Part shown: positions 6,659 through 13,569 of the stretch, in pieces
Numbering within the stretch: position 1 is the first letter of the stretch
How the letters are laid out: each line of letters starts with the position of its first letter
NCBI GenBank assembly: GCA_035288045.1
Contig: DATEBA010000053.1
Location: forward strand, 1 to 22,278
Length of the DNA stretch: 22,278 nt
Reading direction: 5' to 3'
Source of the DNA: DATEBA01 sp035288045
Lineage (GTDB): Bacteria > Actinomycetota > UBA4738 > HRBIN12
The notes under the pieces: model-generated
The model's database searches: none
Seen by the model: only the letters and a program-made list of their open reading frames with translations
Told to the model about the DNA's origin: nothing
Made by a program: the position numbers and the translations under genes

Positions 6659-7503
6659 GCGGGGCGCTGCGGGTCGAGGCGCACGCGAAGGTCAACGTGT
6701 TCCTGCGTGTCCTCCGCGCGCGAGAGGACGGCTACCACGACCTCGCGAGCCTTGTCCTCCCGATCTCGCTCTCTGACGTCGTCACGGTTCGCCCGGCGCG
6801 CGAGCTGCGGGTGGACGTCCGTGGAAGCCTCGCCGGGGACGTGCCGCCCGGCGGCCTGAACCTCGCACTGATCGCCGCCCTCGCGCTCGCCGAGGCCTCG
6901 GCCGGCACCCTGGGCGCGACCATCGTGATCGAGAAGTCGATCCCGGTGGCGGCGGGGCTCGGCGGCGGGAGCGCCGACGCGGCCGCCACGCTCGTCGCCC
7001 TGAACGAGCTCTGGGGGTGCGGCCTGCACGCCGACGCGCTCGCCGACATCGGCGCGCGCGTCGGCTCGGATCTGCCCGCATTGCTTGTCGGCGGACCGGT
7101 CCTCGTCGGGGGCCGCGGCCAGCGGGTCGAGCCGGCGAAGGTGGAGCGCCTGTGGTGGGTCCTGGTCCCGTTCGACTTCCCCACGCGCTCGCCGGAGGCC
7201 TACCGATGGTGGGACGAGGACGGCGGCGGCACGGGCCCATCGCCCTGGTCGATACTGGACGCCGCCGAACGGGGCGACGCGGAGACGCTCGGCCCCCTTC
7301 TCTTCAACGACCTGGAAAGGCCGGTGGTCCGTCGCCATCCCGAGATAGGCGAGGCGCAGCGCGCGCTCGTTCACGCCGGAGCGCTTGGGGCCGTCATGAG
7401 CGGGAGCGGGCCCACCGTGCTGGGCCTTGCTCGCGACGAGGAACACGCGAGAGCGATCGGGCGGGGGTTCCCCGGCTCGATCGTCGCGTCGGGTCCGCCC
7501 TGA
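6655..7503 (+). CDS. ispE: 4-(cytidine 5'-diphospho)-2-C-methyl-D-erythritol kinase
   Basis: IspE phosphorylates CDP-methylerythritol in the MEP (non-mevalonate) isoprenoid pathway, using ATP in the cytoplasm. This 282-residue GHMP kinase shows HAKVNVFLRVL with Lys12, DGYHDLASLV, the glycine-rich ATP loop SIPVAAGLGGGSADAAAT (about 95-112), VGSDLPALLVGG with D139, and the C-terminal GHMP motif GAVMSGSGPTVLGLA. The GTG start overlaps the rsmA stop by 4 nt (GTGA), so the two are probably translationally coupled. The MEP pathway would supply polyprenyl carriers for peptidoglycan and for the polyprenyl-phosphate-mannose used by the PMT; that link is inference. Confidence 0.95.
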   Translation: MSGALRVEAHAKVNVFLRVLRAREDGYHDLASLVLPISLSDVVTVRPARELRVDVRGSLAGDVPPGGLNLALIAALALAEASAGTLGATIVIEKSIPVAAGLGGGSADAAATLVALNELWGCGLHADALADIGARVGSDLPALLVGGPVLVGGRGQRVEPAKVERLWWVLVPFDFPTRSPEAYRWWDEDGGGTGPSPWSILDAAERGDAETLGPLLFNDLERPVVRRHPEIGEAQRALVHAGALGAVMSGSGPTVLGLARDEEHARAIGRGFPGSIVASGPP

Positions 7504-7518
7504 GGGCCGCTTGTCGGC

Positions 7519-7524
7519 CATAAT
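7519..7524 (+). promoter_or_regulatory. Candidate -10 box (CATAAT) for tRNA-Gln
   Basis: CATAAT matches 5 of 6 positions of TATAAT and ends 9 nt before the mature tRNA 5' end. No clear -35 is found at 16-18 nt upstream. Confidence 0.35.
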
Positions 7525-7533
7525 CTGGAGCGA

Positions 7534-7604
7534 TCCGGGGTCGTCTAACGGTAAGACGCGGGCCTTTGGAGCCCTCGATGGAGGTTCGACTCCTCCCCCC
7601 GGAA
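7534..7604 (+). tRNA. tRNA-Gln, anticodon TTG
   Basis: A full cloverleaf folds by hand: acceptor TCCGGGG/CCCCGGA (7 pairs, with the U1-A72 pair common in tRNA-Gln), D stem GTCT/AGAC with loop AACGGTA, and anticodon loop CTTTGGA (7564-7570) giving TTG at 7566-7568. The variable loop has 4 nt, and the T stem GGAGG/CCTCC carries loop TTCGACT. The discriminator is A at 7604. The CCA tail is not encoded (ACCG follows). The outermost anticodon-stem pair (C27-U43) is mismatched. It lies between ispE and glmU. Confidence 0.92.
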
Positions 7605-7612
7605 CCGAGCGC

Positions 7613-7641
7613 TTGCCACGGGCCTCGGCCGCCGGTACAAA
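7613..7641 (+). promoter_or_regulatory. Candidate promoter for glmU-prs (TTGCCA-17-TACAAA)
   Basis: TTGCCA (7613-7618, 5 of 6) and TACAAA (7636-7641, 4 of 6) with the ideal 17-nt spacer start 8 nt after the tRNA. Initiation near 7648 would give a leader of about 20 nt containing the AAGGA ribosome binding site (about 7660-7664). Confidence 0.6.
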
Positions 7642-7670
7642 GGGGGCGGCCAACGGCCCGAAGGACACGC

Positions 7671-9089
7671 GTGCCCAAGAAGAAGGCTCCCCGCTCCCTC
7701 GCGGTGGTGGTGCTCGCCGCCGGCAGGGGCAAGCGGATGAAGTCGAAGACCCCGAAGGTCCTGCACCCCGTGTGCGGGCGCCCGGCGCTCTGGCACGTCC
7801 TCCGGGCGGCGCGCCGTCTCCGGCCCGATCGGCTGATCGTCGTCGTCTCGAACGAGCGCGGGCAGGTCGAGGAGTCGGTCCGATCGTGGAGGATCAAGCC
7901 CGAGCCGGTGTTCGTGGACCAGGGGAGGACGCTGGGGACCGGTCACGCGGTGATGGTGGCCGAGCCCGCGGTCGGGAAGGTCGACGACGTCGTCGTCCTC
8001 CCGGGCGACGAGCCGCTCGTCACCGGGGAGATGCTCCAAGCACTCCTGCGACGTCACCGTCGACGCCAAGCGGCCGCGACCGCGCAGACGACCGTGCTGG
8101 ACGATCCGTCGGGGTTCGGACGCGTGGTTCGCGAGGGCGACGTCTTCGTCCGCATCATCGGGGAGCGGGAGGCGACGACCGCGGAACGGCGGATCCGGGA
8201 GGCGACGACCTGCGTCTACGGCTTCGATCGGGCGGCGCTGTTCGGGGCTCTCCCTCTCGTTACGACCGACAACGTCCAGCGCGAGTACTACCTCCCCGAT
8301 GTGCCGAGGATCCTCCTCGACAAGGGGGAGAAGGTACTTGCGGAGGAGGCCGACTACGGCGGCACCCTGGGGATCAACTCCCGGGCGGAGCTCGCGCGGG
8401 CGACCGATGTTATGCGCGTGCGGATCAACGACGGTCACATGGAGGCCGGCGTGACACTCGTCGACCCCTCGCGGACCTACATCGACGTAGAAGTACGCAT
8501 CGGTCGCGACACCGTCGTGCTGCCGATGACCCTCCTTCAGGGCCAGACCCGGATCGGGGAGGGATGCACGATCGGCCCGTCGACCATAGTCGAGGACTCG
8601 CGGGTCGGCGATGGCTCGGTGGTCGAGCTCTCGGTCGTCCGGAACGCGCGGATCGGGCGGCTGGCGAGCGTCGGTCCCTATGCGCACCTTCGCCCCGGGA
8701 CCGTCCTGGAGGATCGGGCCAAGGCCGGCTCCTTCGTCGAGATCAAGAACGCCACGGTCGGGCGGGACTCGAAGGTGCCCCACCTCTCCTACGTCGGCGA
8801 CGCGCGCGTCGGCCGGGACGTGAACATCGGCGCCGGCACGGTGACGGTCAACTACGACGGCTACCGCAAACACCGCACGGTGATCGAGGACGGGGCCAGG
8901 GTCGGTTCCGATACGATGCTGGTGGCGCCGGTCAGGGTCGGCAGGGGCGCCGTGACGGGGGCGGGGTCGGTGATCACCAAGAACGTTCCGCCCGGCGCGC
9001 TCGCGATCGAGCGCTCGGAGCAGCGCAACGTCTCGGGCTACCGGAGGAAGAAGGACGCCAAGGCCAAGGGGAAGGGCTCGGGAGGCTAG
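7671..9089 (+). CDS. glmU: Bifunctional UDP-GlcNAc pyrophosphorylase / glucosamine-1-phosphate acetyltransferase
   Basis: GlmU acetylates glucosamine-1-phosphate and then couples GlcNAc-1-phosphate to UTP, making UDP-GlcNAc for peptidoglycan. The 472 residues show the N-terminal nucleotidyltransferase (VVLAAGRGKRMKS at 13-25, GTGHAV, PGDEPLVT, EYYLPDV) and the C-terminal left-handed beta helix with hexapeptide repeats (IGEGCTIG, VGDGSVVE, IGRLASVG). VPHLSYVGDARVG carries the catalytic His, followed by NIGAGTVTVNYDG and the end motif ERSEQRNVSGY. A basic Lys/Gly-rich tail closes the protein. GTG at 7671 is chosen because AAGGA lies about 6 nt upstream and the conserved region starts at residue 11. 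The frame is open back into the tRNA, but that part is not protein. prs follows after 2 nt. Confidence 0.96.
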   Translation: MPKKKAPRSLAVVVLAAGRGKRMKSKTPKVLHPVCGRPALWHVLRAARRLRPDRLIVVVSNERGQVEESVRSWRIKPEPVFVDQGRTLGTGHAVMVAEPAVGKVDDVVVLPGDEPLVTGEMLQALLRRHRRRQAAATAQTTVLDDPSGFGRVVREGDVFVRIIGEREATTAERRIREATTCVYGFDRAALFGALPLVTTDNVQREYYLPDVPRILLDKGEKVLAEEADYGGTLGINSRAELARATDVMRVRINDGHMEAGVTLVDPSRTYIDVEVRIGRDTVVLPMTLLQGQTRIGEGCTIGPSTIVEDSRVGDGSVVELSVVRNARIGRLASVGPYAHLRPGTVLEDRAKAGSFVEIKNATVGRDSKVPHLSYVGDARVGRDVNIGAGTVTVNYDGYRKHRTVIEDGARVGSDTMLVAPVRVGRGAVTGAGSVITKNVPPGALAIERSEQRNVSGYRRKKDAKAKGKGSGG

Positions 9090-9091
9090 CG

Positions 9092-10075
9092 GTGGAGATC
9101 GTCACCAAGAAACGCATGATGCTGTTCTCAGGGACGGCGCACCCGGGCCTGGCCGGGGAGATCTCGCAGAAGCTCGGCGTCCCGCTCTCGTCGATGAAGA
9201 TCTGGCGGTTCGCCTCGGGCGAGATCTACGTCCGAGCAGAGGAGAGCGTCCGCGGCTGCGACGTGTTCGTGATCCAGACGCACGCCGACCCCGTGAACGA
9301 GTCGCTCATGGAGCAGCTCATCATGCTGGACGCGATGAAGCGCGCTTCTGCCAAGCGCATCACCGCCGTCGTGCCCTACTACGGCTACTCGCGCCAGGAC
9401 AAGAAGGGCCTTGCCCGTGAGCCGATCTCGGCGAAGCTGGTCGCGGACCTGCTCACGACGGCCGGGGCCCAGCGCGTCGTGTCGGTGGACCTGCACAGCG
9501 GGCAGATCCAGGGGTACTTCGACTTCCCCTTCGACCACCTGACGGCGTTGCCGCTCCTCTCGGACTACCTCAAGAACGAGCTGATGCTCCACGGCGACGA
9601 CGACCTGGTGGTGGTCGCGCCCGACGCAGGTCGGATCAAGACCGCCGAGAAGCTCCGCGAGGCGCTGCACGCAGACCTCGCGTTCCTCTACAAGCGGCGC
9701 TCGCGCCGTGAGGCGCACAAGATCGACGAGATGGCGGTCGTCGGCGAGGTCGAGGGCCGGCCGTGCGTGCTCGTCGACGACATGATCGACACCGCCGGGA
9801 CGGTGGCCAAGGGCGCCGCGGCGCTCGCCGCGCAGGGCGCCGGGCCGATCTACGCGGCCGCTACCCACCCAGTGCTGTCGGGCAAGGCCGTGCAGCTCCT
9901 CGAGGAGGCCCCTATCAAGGAGGTCGTCGTCACGAACACGGTCCCGATCCCCGACGAGAAGCAGTTCTCCAAGCTGAGGGTCCTGTCGATCGCGCCGATC
10001 ATCGCGTCGGCTCTTCGCGCCGTCTTCGAGGACACGAGCGTGTCCGAGATCTTCCACGGCGAGAACCAGCTCTAG
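9092..10075 (+). CDS. prs: Ribose-phosphate pyrophosphokinase (PRPP synthetase)
   Basis: Prs makes PRPP from ribose-5-phosphate and ATP for purine, pyrimidine, His, Trp and NAD synthesis. The 327-residue protein follows class I enzymes: FSGTAHPGLAGEISQKLG, RFASGEIYVRAEESVRG, VIQTHADPVNESLMEQLIMLDAMKRASAKRITAVVPYYGYSRQDKK, the VDLHSGQIQGYF segment, VVAPDAGRIKTAEKL, and the PRPP-binding loop VLVDDMIDTAGTV with D229-D230. GTG at 9092 has GGGAGG 6 nt upstream; a later ATG pair (9115, 9118) is less likely. It lies 2 nt behind glmU and is surely cotranscribed with it. Its stop TAG (10073-10075) shares the bases CTAG with the stop of the convergent anti-sigma-like gene. Confidence 0.96.
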   Translation: MEIVTKKRMMLFSGTAHPGLAGEISQKLGVPLSSMKIWRFASGEIYVRAEESVRGCDVFVIQTHADPVNESLMEQLIMLDAMKRASAKRITAVVPYYGYSRQDKKGLAREPISAKLVADLLTTAGAQRVVSVDLHSGQIQGYFDFPFDHLTALPLLSDYLKNELMLHGDDDLVVVAPDAGRIKTAEKLREALHADLAFLYKRRSRREAHKIDEMAVVGEVEGRPCVLVDDMIDTAGTVAKGAAALAAQGAGPIYAAATHPVLSGKAVQLLEEAPIKEVVVTNTVPIPDEKQFSKLRVLSIAPIIASALRAVFEDTSVSEIFHGENQL

Positions 10076-11649
10076 TCGCAGGAGGTTGGCGCGGGCGACG
10101 CCGGCGCCCTGCTGGTCGCGACGTCGATCGCCTGGAGAACCTCGCAGTTAGGGTCGACAGCGATGACCTGCCCTTCGACATCACCAGGCACCCATGCCTG
10201 CCAGTAGGCGATGGTGCCGTCCCCCAGCGGTGTCTGCTGGGTCGATCCCGGCAGGCCGCTGGTGAACAGGACGACCTGGGTCGTTTCCGCCGACCCCGCC
10301 CCGAAGACGATGCTCGCCGCCTTGTCGCCTTCTGTGAAGGTGTGCACGGCCAGCGAGAGGTGTGGGTCGGGGGAACGAGACACCGAGCCGAGCATCCGGC
10401 CCTCGTCGTCGACGAGCCAGAGCTCGTCGCCGGTGTCGACCAGCCGCCACTTCGTTCCGAGTGCTTTGCCGCTCGCCACCGCCCCCTCGGGTGGAGCCGT
10501 CCGCTCGCTCTCGGTCCTCGGTGAGGAGTAGCCGTCGGGAGTGAACGCGATCTCCCGGACGAGGTTCCCGCTCGGATCGAACGTGACGACCGTGCCCCGG
10601 GGGGCGCCGCTCATCGGCGCGACGAAGGCCCGGAATGTCGCGCCGAGCGACGGCGGCGGGTCGAGAAGCTCGGCGTCGAAGGGGTCGGCGCCCATAGGAC
10701 GGACCTCGACGCGCGCGATGTCCCGAGAGACCGCGCCGTGCATCATTGTGTTCCCGCCCATGATCGGCGACGAAACCCACGTGTCCTCCAACCGTTGTGC
10801 GAGGACGCCGCCGATGCCGTTCCCGCGTAGGCCGCCTCCCTCGCCGCCCAGCCCCATCTCGAGCCGGATGCCGGGCTGATCAGCGTCGGGGGAAGCGGAT
10901 GTCGCCCACGGTCTCCCGTCGATCTCACCCGAGGCGAGGACGACCGCAGCCGCCCCCTCGTTCACGCCGGCGAGCTGGACCTCGTCACCGAGGATGGGGA
11001 ACGAAAGACTGCGGTAAGCGTTGAGCAGGCGTTCGCGATCGTCGGTGGATGCAGACGGCCCGATGAGCGCGTTGGCGACGAACGGGAGCGACCCATCTTC
11101 GCTTGCCCAGGAGGCGGACAGCTGCTCGCCGGCCACGCCGCAGAGCCTCGGGTCGCCGAAATCGCTCGGCGTGAACTCCTGTGGCCAGCGCGGGGCATCG
11201 GGCCCGATCGGGCCGCTGCCCACCTCGATGTGGAGGAGGACCCCGTTCGGGGGCATCGACTGGTTCTCCGAGAAGCAGACCGGATTCGCACGCACGTCCG
11301 GATCGAAGCTTGCCAGCTGGACCGTCGCGGCGATGTCGGCAGGTTCTGACCGCACGGTGAGGACCCAGTCCTTCGGATAGGTGATCGTGACGTAGGCGAC
11401 CGTTGGCCTGCGGGTTGTGCCCACGTCTCCACCGAGGGGTCGGCCGTCGCGCGCCAGCGGTAGCAAGATCCCAAGTCCCGCGACCGCCCCGGCGATCACG
11501 ACCACGGCCATCGTGCTCGCGACGAGAGCCGCCGCGGCCTGGCGGCGCCGAACGCGGTTGAGCATGGGTGCGGGGGCCGCCTTTGGCGCGTGCGCCTCCT
11601 CGGCCTTGTCGTGGAGCAGGTCGCGCAGTTCCCGATCCAGGTCGATCAT
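10072..11649 (-). CDS. Membrane-anchored anti-sigma-like protein, large exported domain
   Basis: I do not recognise a named family. The 525 residues show a short basic cytoplasmic segment (1-37, MIDLDRELRDLLHDKAEEAH then NRVRRRQ), one strong membrane helix (about 38-65) and a large predicted extracytoplasmic domain rich in beta structure. That domain holds four Cys (in NPVCF, PRLCG, DPNCE and PTSCD), which could form two disulfides. The zinc anti-sigma motif HxxxCxxC is absent. The start overlaps the stop of the upstream ECF sigma gene by 4 nt (ATGA), and this coupling is the main reason to propose that the N-terminal segment binds that sigma factor. The exported part could sense an envelope signal. 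The function is inference from context; the membrane topology is visible. Confidence 0.75.
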   Translation of the reverse strand: MIDLDRELRDLLHDKAEEAHAPKAAPAPMLNRVRRRQAAAALVASTMAVVVIAGAVAGLGILLPLARDGRPLGGDVGTTRRPTVAYVTITYPKDWVLTVRSEPADIAATVQLASFDPDVRANPVCFSENQSMPPNGVLLHIEVGSGPIGPDAPRWPQEFTPSDFGDPRLCGVAGEQLSASWASEDGSLPFVANALIGPSASTDDRERLLNAYRSLSFPILGDEVQLAGVNEGAAAVVLASGEIDGRPWATSASPDADQPGIRLEMGLGGEGGGLRGNGIGGVLAQRLEDTWVSSPIMGGNTMMHGAVSRDIARVEVRPMGADPFDAELLDPPPSLGATFRAFVAPMSGAPRGTVVTFDPSGNLVREIAFTPDGYSSPRTESERTAPPEGAVASGKALGTKWRLVDTGDELWLVDDEGRMLGSVSRSPDPHLSLAVHTFTEGDKAASIVFGAGSAETTQVVLFTSGLPGSTQQTPLGDGTIAYWQAWVPGDVEGQVIAVDPNCEVLQAIDVATSRAPASPAPTSCD

Positions 11650-12164
11650 GCGTCTTCACCTCGGATTCCCTCCCGCAGCGCGCGCATCGCGCGGGCCACG
11701 GCCGACTTCACCGCTGCGATCGAGCAGCCGAGCACCTCGGCCGTCTGTCGCTCCGACAGGTCCTCGTAGTAGCGGAGCACCACCGCCGCGCGCTGGCGTC
11801 CAGGCAGCGTCTGCAGCGCCCGCCACAGCTCCTCGCGAAGTCCGACGTCGGGAGGAAATGACTCCTCCGGCCGCGTGTGCCGCTCACGCTCCATGTACTC
11901 GCGCTCGCGGCGGAGACGACGAAGGCGGGAGGTGTGGAGGTTCACGATCGTGCGGCGCAGATAGGAGTCGAACGCATCGGGGAAGCGGAGGTGACGGAGC
12001 CTGCCTGCGACGCGGACGAACGCATCGTGCACGAGATCCTCCGCCTGGTCGTGATCGCCGCTGAGCAGGTAGGCGAGCCTTGTAGCGGCCGGCGCGTGTC
12101 GCTCGTAGAGTTCGGCGAGCCGGCCCGGCCGGCGCGTGTCCTCCGCCACGTCGGTGCCTACCAT
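11646..12164 (-). CDS. ECF (group IV) RNA polymerase sigma factor, SigE-family-like
   Basis: The 172-residue protein has region 2 (about 16-85: LAELYERHAPAATRLAYLLSGDHDQAEDLVHDAFVRVAGRL ... FDSYLRRTIVNLHTSRLRR) and region 4 (about 111-165: LWRALQTLPGRQRAAVVLRYYEDLSERQTAEVLGCSIAAVKSAVARAMRALREG, with a helix-turn-helix). No region 3 is present, as usual for ECF factors. It should direct RNA polymerase to a small alternative regulon. ATG at 12164 is chosen: a GAGGGGA lies about 8-9 nt upstream and conservation starts at about residue 15. It is divergent from rplY (91 nt between starts) and translationally coupled to the anti-sigma-like gene. Its own promoter is not evident. Confidence 0.92.
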   Translation of the reverse strand: MVGTDVAEDTRRPGRLAELYERHAPAATRLAYLLSGDHDQAEDLVHDAFVRVAGRLRHLRFPDAFDSYLRRTIVNLHTSRLRRLRREREYMERERHTRPEESFPPDVGLREELWRALQTLPGRQRAAVVLRYYEDLSERQTAEVLGCSIAAVKSAVARAMRALREGIRGEDA

Positions 12165-12220
12165 CAGAGAGTCCCCTCTGCCCCTAGAGACGCCCGAGTG
12201 GCTCGCGGGGTGTCGATTGG

Positions 12221-12226
12221 TACGAT
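12221..12226 (+). promoter_or_regulatory. Candidate -10 box (TACGAT) for rplY-pth
   Basis: TACGAT fits TAnnnT and lies 29 nt before the rplY ATG. It would give a leader of about 20 nt with the GGAGGA ribosome binding site (12245-12250). No clear -35 is present. Confidence 0.4.
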
Positions 12227-12255
12227 GCGAGGTCCGGAGTCCCCGGAGGAACCCC

Positions 12256-12924
12256 ATGGAACTGAAGCTGAAGGCGGAGCGTCGCGAGGGAACGGGCAAG
12301 GGCGTCGCCCGCAAGCTGCGCGCATCGGGGCGAGTGCCCGCGGTGCTCTACGGGCAGGGCGTGGTGCCCGTGGCGGTATCGGTCGACGCGCGCGAGCTCT
12401 TCCACGCGCTGCATACGGCCGGAGGAGCGAACGTCCTGGTCGATCTGGTCCTCGACGGCAAGGAGTTGCTCACGCTACCTCGCGAGGTGCAGCGCGACCA
12501 CATCAAGGGCCGGTACGTCCACGTCGACTTCCTGGCCATCCGCCGAGACGAGAAGGTGAAGGTGGACGTCCCTGTTCGCGTGGTCGGCGCCTCGCCCGGC
12601 GTGAAGGCGGGCGGGCTACTGGAGCACCATCTCTGGGAGCTGCACGTCGAGTGCCTTCCGAAGGACGTTCCGGATGGGATCGAGGCCGACGCCTCCTCGC
12701 TCGAGATCGGCGATGGGCTGCGAGTCGGTGACATCCCCGCCCCCTCGGGCGTCACGATCCTCACGAACCCCGAGGAGACCGTCGTCACCGTCGCGACGCC
12801 GCAGATCCTCAAGGTCGAGGCCGAGCTCGAGGAGGTCCTGCCCGAGGGGGAGGAGGCCGTCGAGGGCGCCCCCGAGGTCGTCGAGGCGCCGCCCGAGCCC
12901 GCCGAGGAGGGCGGCGAGGGCTAG
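12256..12924 (+). CDS. rplY: 50S ribosomal protein bL25 (CTC/TL5 form)
   Basis: bL25 binds 5S rRNA on the large subunit. The long CTC form seen here (222 residues) has the N-terminal 5S-binding beta barrel (MELKLKAERREGTGKGVARKLRASGRVPAVLYGQG ... HVDFLAI, about 1-97), a second beta domain (KVKVDVPVRVVGASPGVKAGGLLEHHLWELHVECLPKDVPDGIEADASSLEIGDGLRVGDI ..., about 100-180) and a Glu/Pro-rich acidic tail (about 190-222) common in high-GC Gram-positives. ATG at 12256 has GGAGGA 5 nt upstream; the open frame further upstream lies antisense to the sigma gene and is not conserved. pth follows after 3 nt. The prs-rplY neighbourhood is interrupted by the sigma/anti-sigma pair. Confidence 0.95.
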   Translation: MELKLKAERREGTGKGVARKLRASGRVPAVLYGQGVVPVAVSVDARELFHALHTAGGANVLVDLVLDGKELLTLPREVQRDHIKGRYVHVDFLAIRRDEKVKVDVPVRVVGASPGVKAGGLLEHHLWELHVECLPKDVPDGIEADASSLEIGDGLRVGDIPAPSGVTILTNPEETVVTVATPQILKVEAELEEVLPEGEEAVEGAPEVVEAPPEPAEEGGEG

Positions 12925-12927
12925 CCC

Positions 12928-13506
12928 GTGCCCTGGCTCATCGTGGGCTTGGGCAACCCCGGGAAACGCTACGCGCGAACGCGCCACAACGTGGGCGCGA
13001 TGGTCGTCGAGGAGCTGGCGTCGCGGGCCCGGGAGCGCTTCAAGAAAGCCCGGTTCCTTCCGGCCGACGTCTGCGAGATCCTGGAGGGCGACGAGCGCGT
13101 GGTTCTCGTCCGCGCGCACACTTACATGAACGAGTCCGGTCCCGCGTACGCGTCGGTCGCGGCGAAACGGAGAGCCGGGGCCGATCGGGTGATCGCGGTT
13201 CACGACGAGCTCGACATCGGGTTCGGCGCGCTCCGCGTTAAGCACGGCGGCTCGACGGCGGGCCATAACGGGCTGACCTCGCTCGCGCAGGCGCTACGGA
13301 CGCCGGGGTTCTTCCGGGTGCGTGTTGGGATCGGACGACCGCCGGGACGGCAGGATCCAGCCGACTTCGTCCTCGAGCCCTTCTCGAAGCGAGAGCTTCC
13401 CGAGGTGCCGCTCCTGATCGGCCACGCGGCCGACGCGGCGCTCTCGATAGTACGGGACGGCCTGGCGGCGACCCAGGACGGCTTCAACCGGGCGGGCCCC
13501 GGGTAG
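12928..13506 (+). CDS. pth: Peptidyl-tRNA hydrolase
   Basis: Pth cleaves peptidyl-tRNA released from stalled ribosomes, recycling tRNA. The 192-residue protein aligns in number with the E. coli enzyme: N10 and H20 (LGNPGKRYARTRHNVG), N68 (TYMNESG), D93 (VHDELD) and N114 (TAGHNGL), which covers the catalytic His-Asp pair and the substrate-binding Asn residues. FFRVRVGIGRPPGRQDPADFVLEPFS is also typical. The usual GGHNGL reads AGHNGL here, a mild change. GTG at 12928 is 3 nt after the rplY stop, with GGCGAGG about 9 nt upstream, so the two genes are cotranscribed. Confidence 0.96.
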   Translation: MPWLIVGLGNPGKRYARTRHNVGAMVVEELASRARERFKKARFLPADVCEILEGDERVVLVRAHTYMNESGPAYASVAAKRRAGADRVIAVHDELDIGFGALRVKHGGSTAGHNGLTSLAQALRTPGFFRVRVGIGRPPGRQDPADFVLEPFSKRELPEVPLLIGHAADAALSIVRDGLAATQDGFNRAGPG

Positions 13507-13554
13507 ATCTCGCGTTCGGTTCTCGGTCTCCCGGTACGCGGATGACCGACCGGG

Positions 13555-13560
13555 TAGCAT
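13555..13560 (+). promoter_or_regulatory. Candidate -10 box (TAGCAT) for mfd
   Basis: TAGCAT ends 9 nt before the mfd ATG at 13570. No ribosome binding site is visible before that ATG, which fits a leaderless or nearly leaderless mRNA. No clear -35 is seen. Confidence 0.45.
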
Positions 13561-13569
13561 CGATCCGGG

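Noticed and set aside
7427..9091. A long open frame running into prs from upstream, through the tRNA and glmU
   Set aside because: It is glmU read in another frame plus the tRNA; its residues are low-complexity Arg/Gly-rich and prs has its own start and ribosome binding site at 9092.
12165..12180. Short inverted repeat CAGAG/CTCTG just before the sigma factor start as an operator
   Set aside because: Five base pairs only; such repeats are common by chance.
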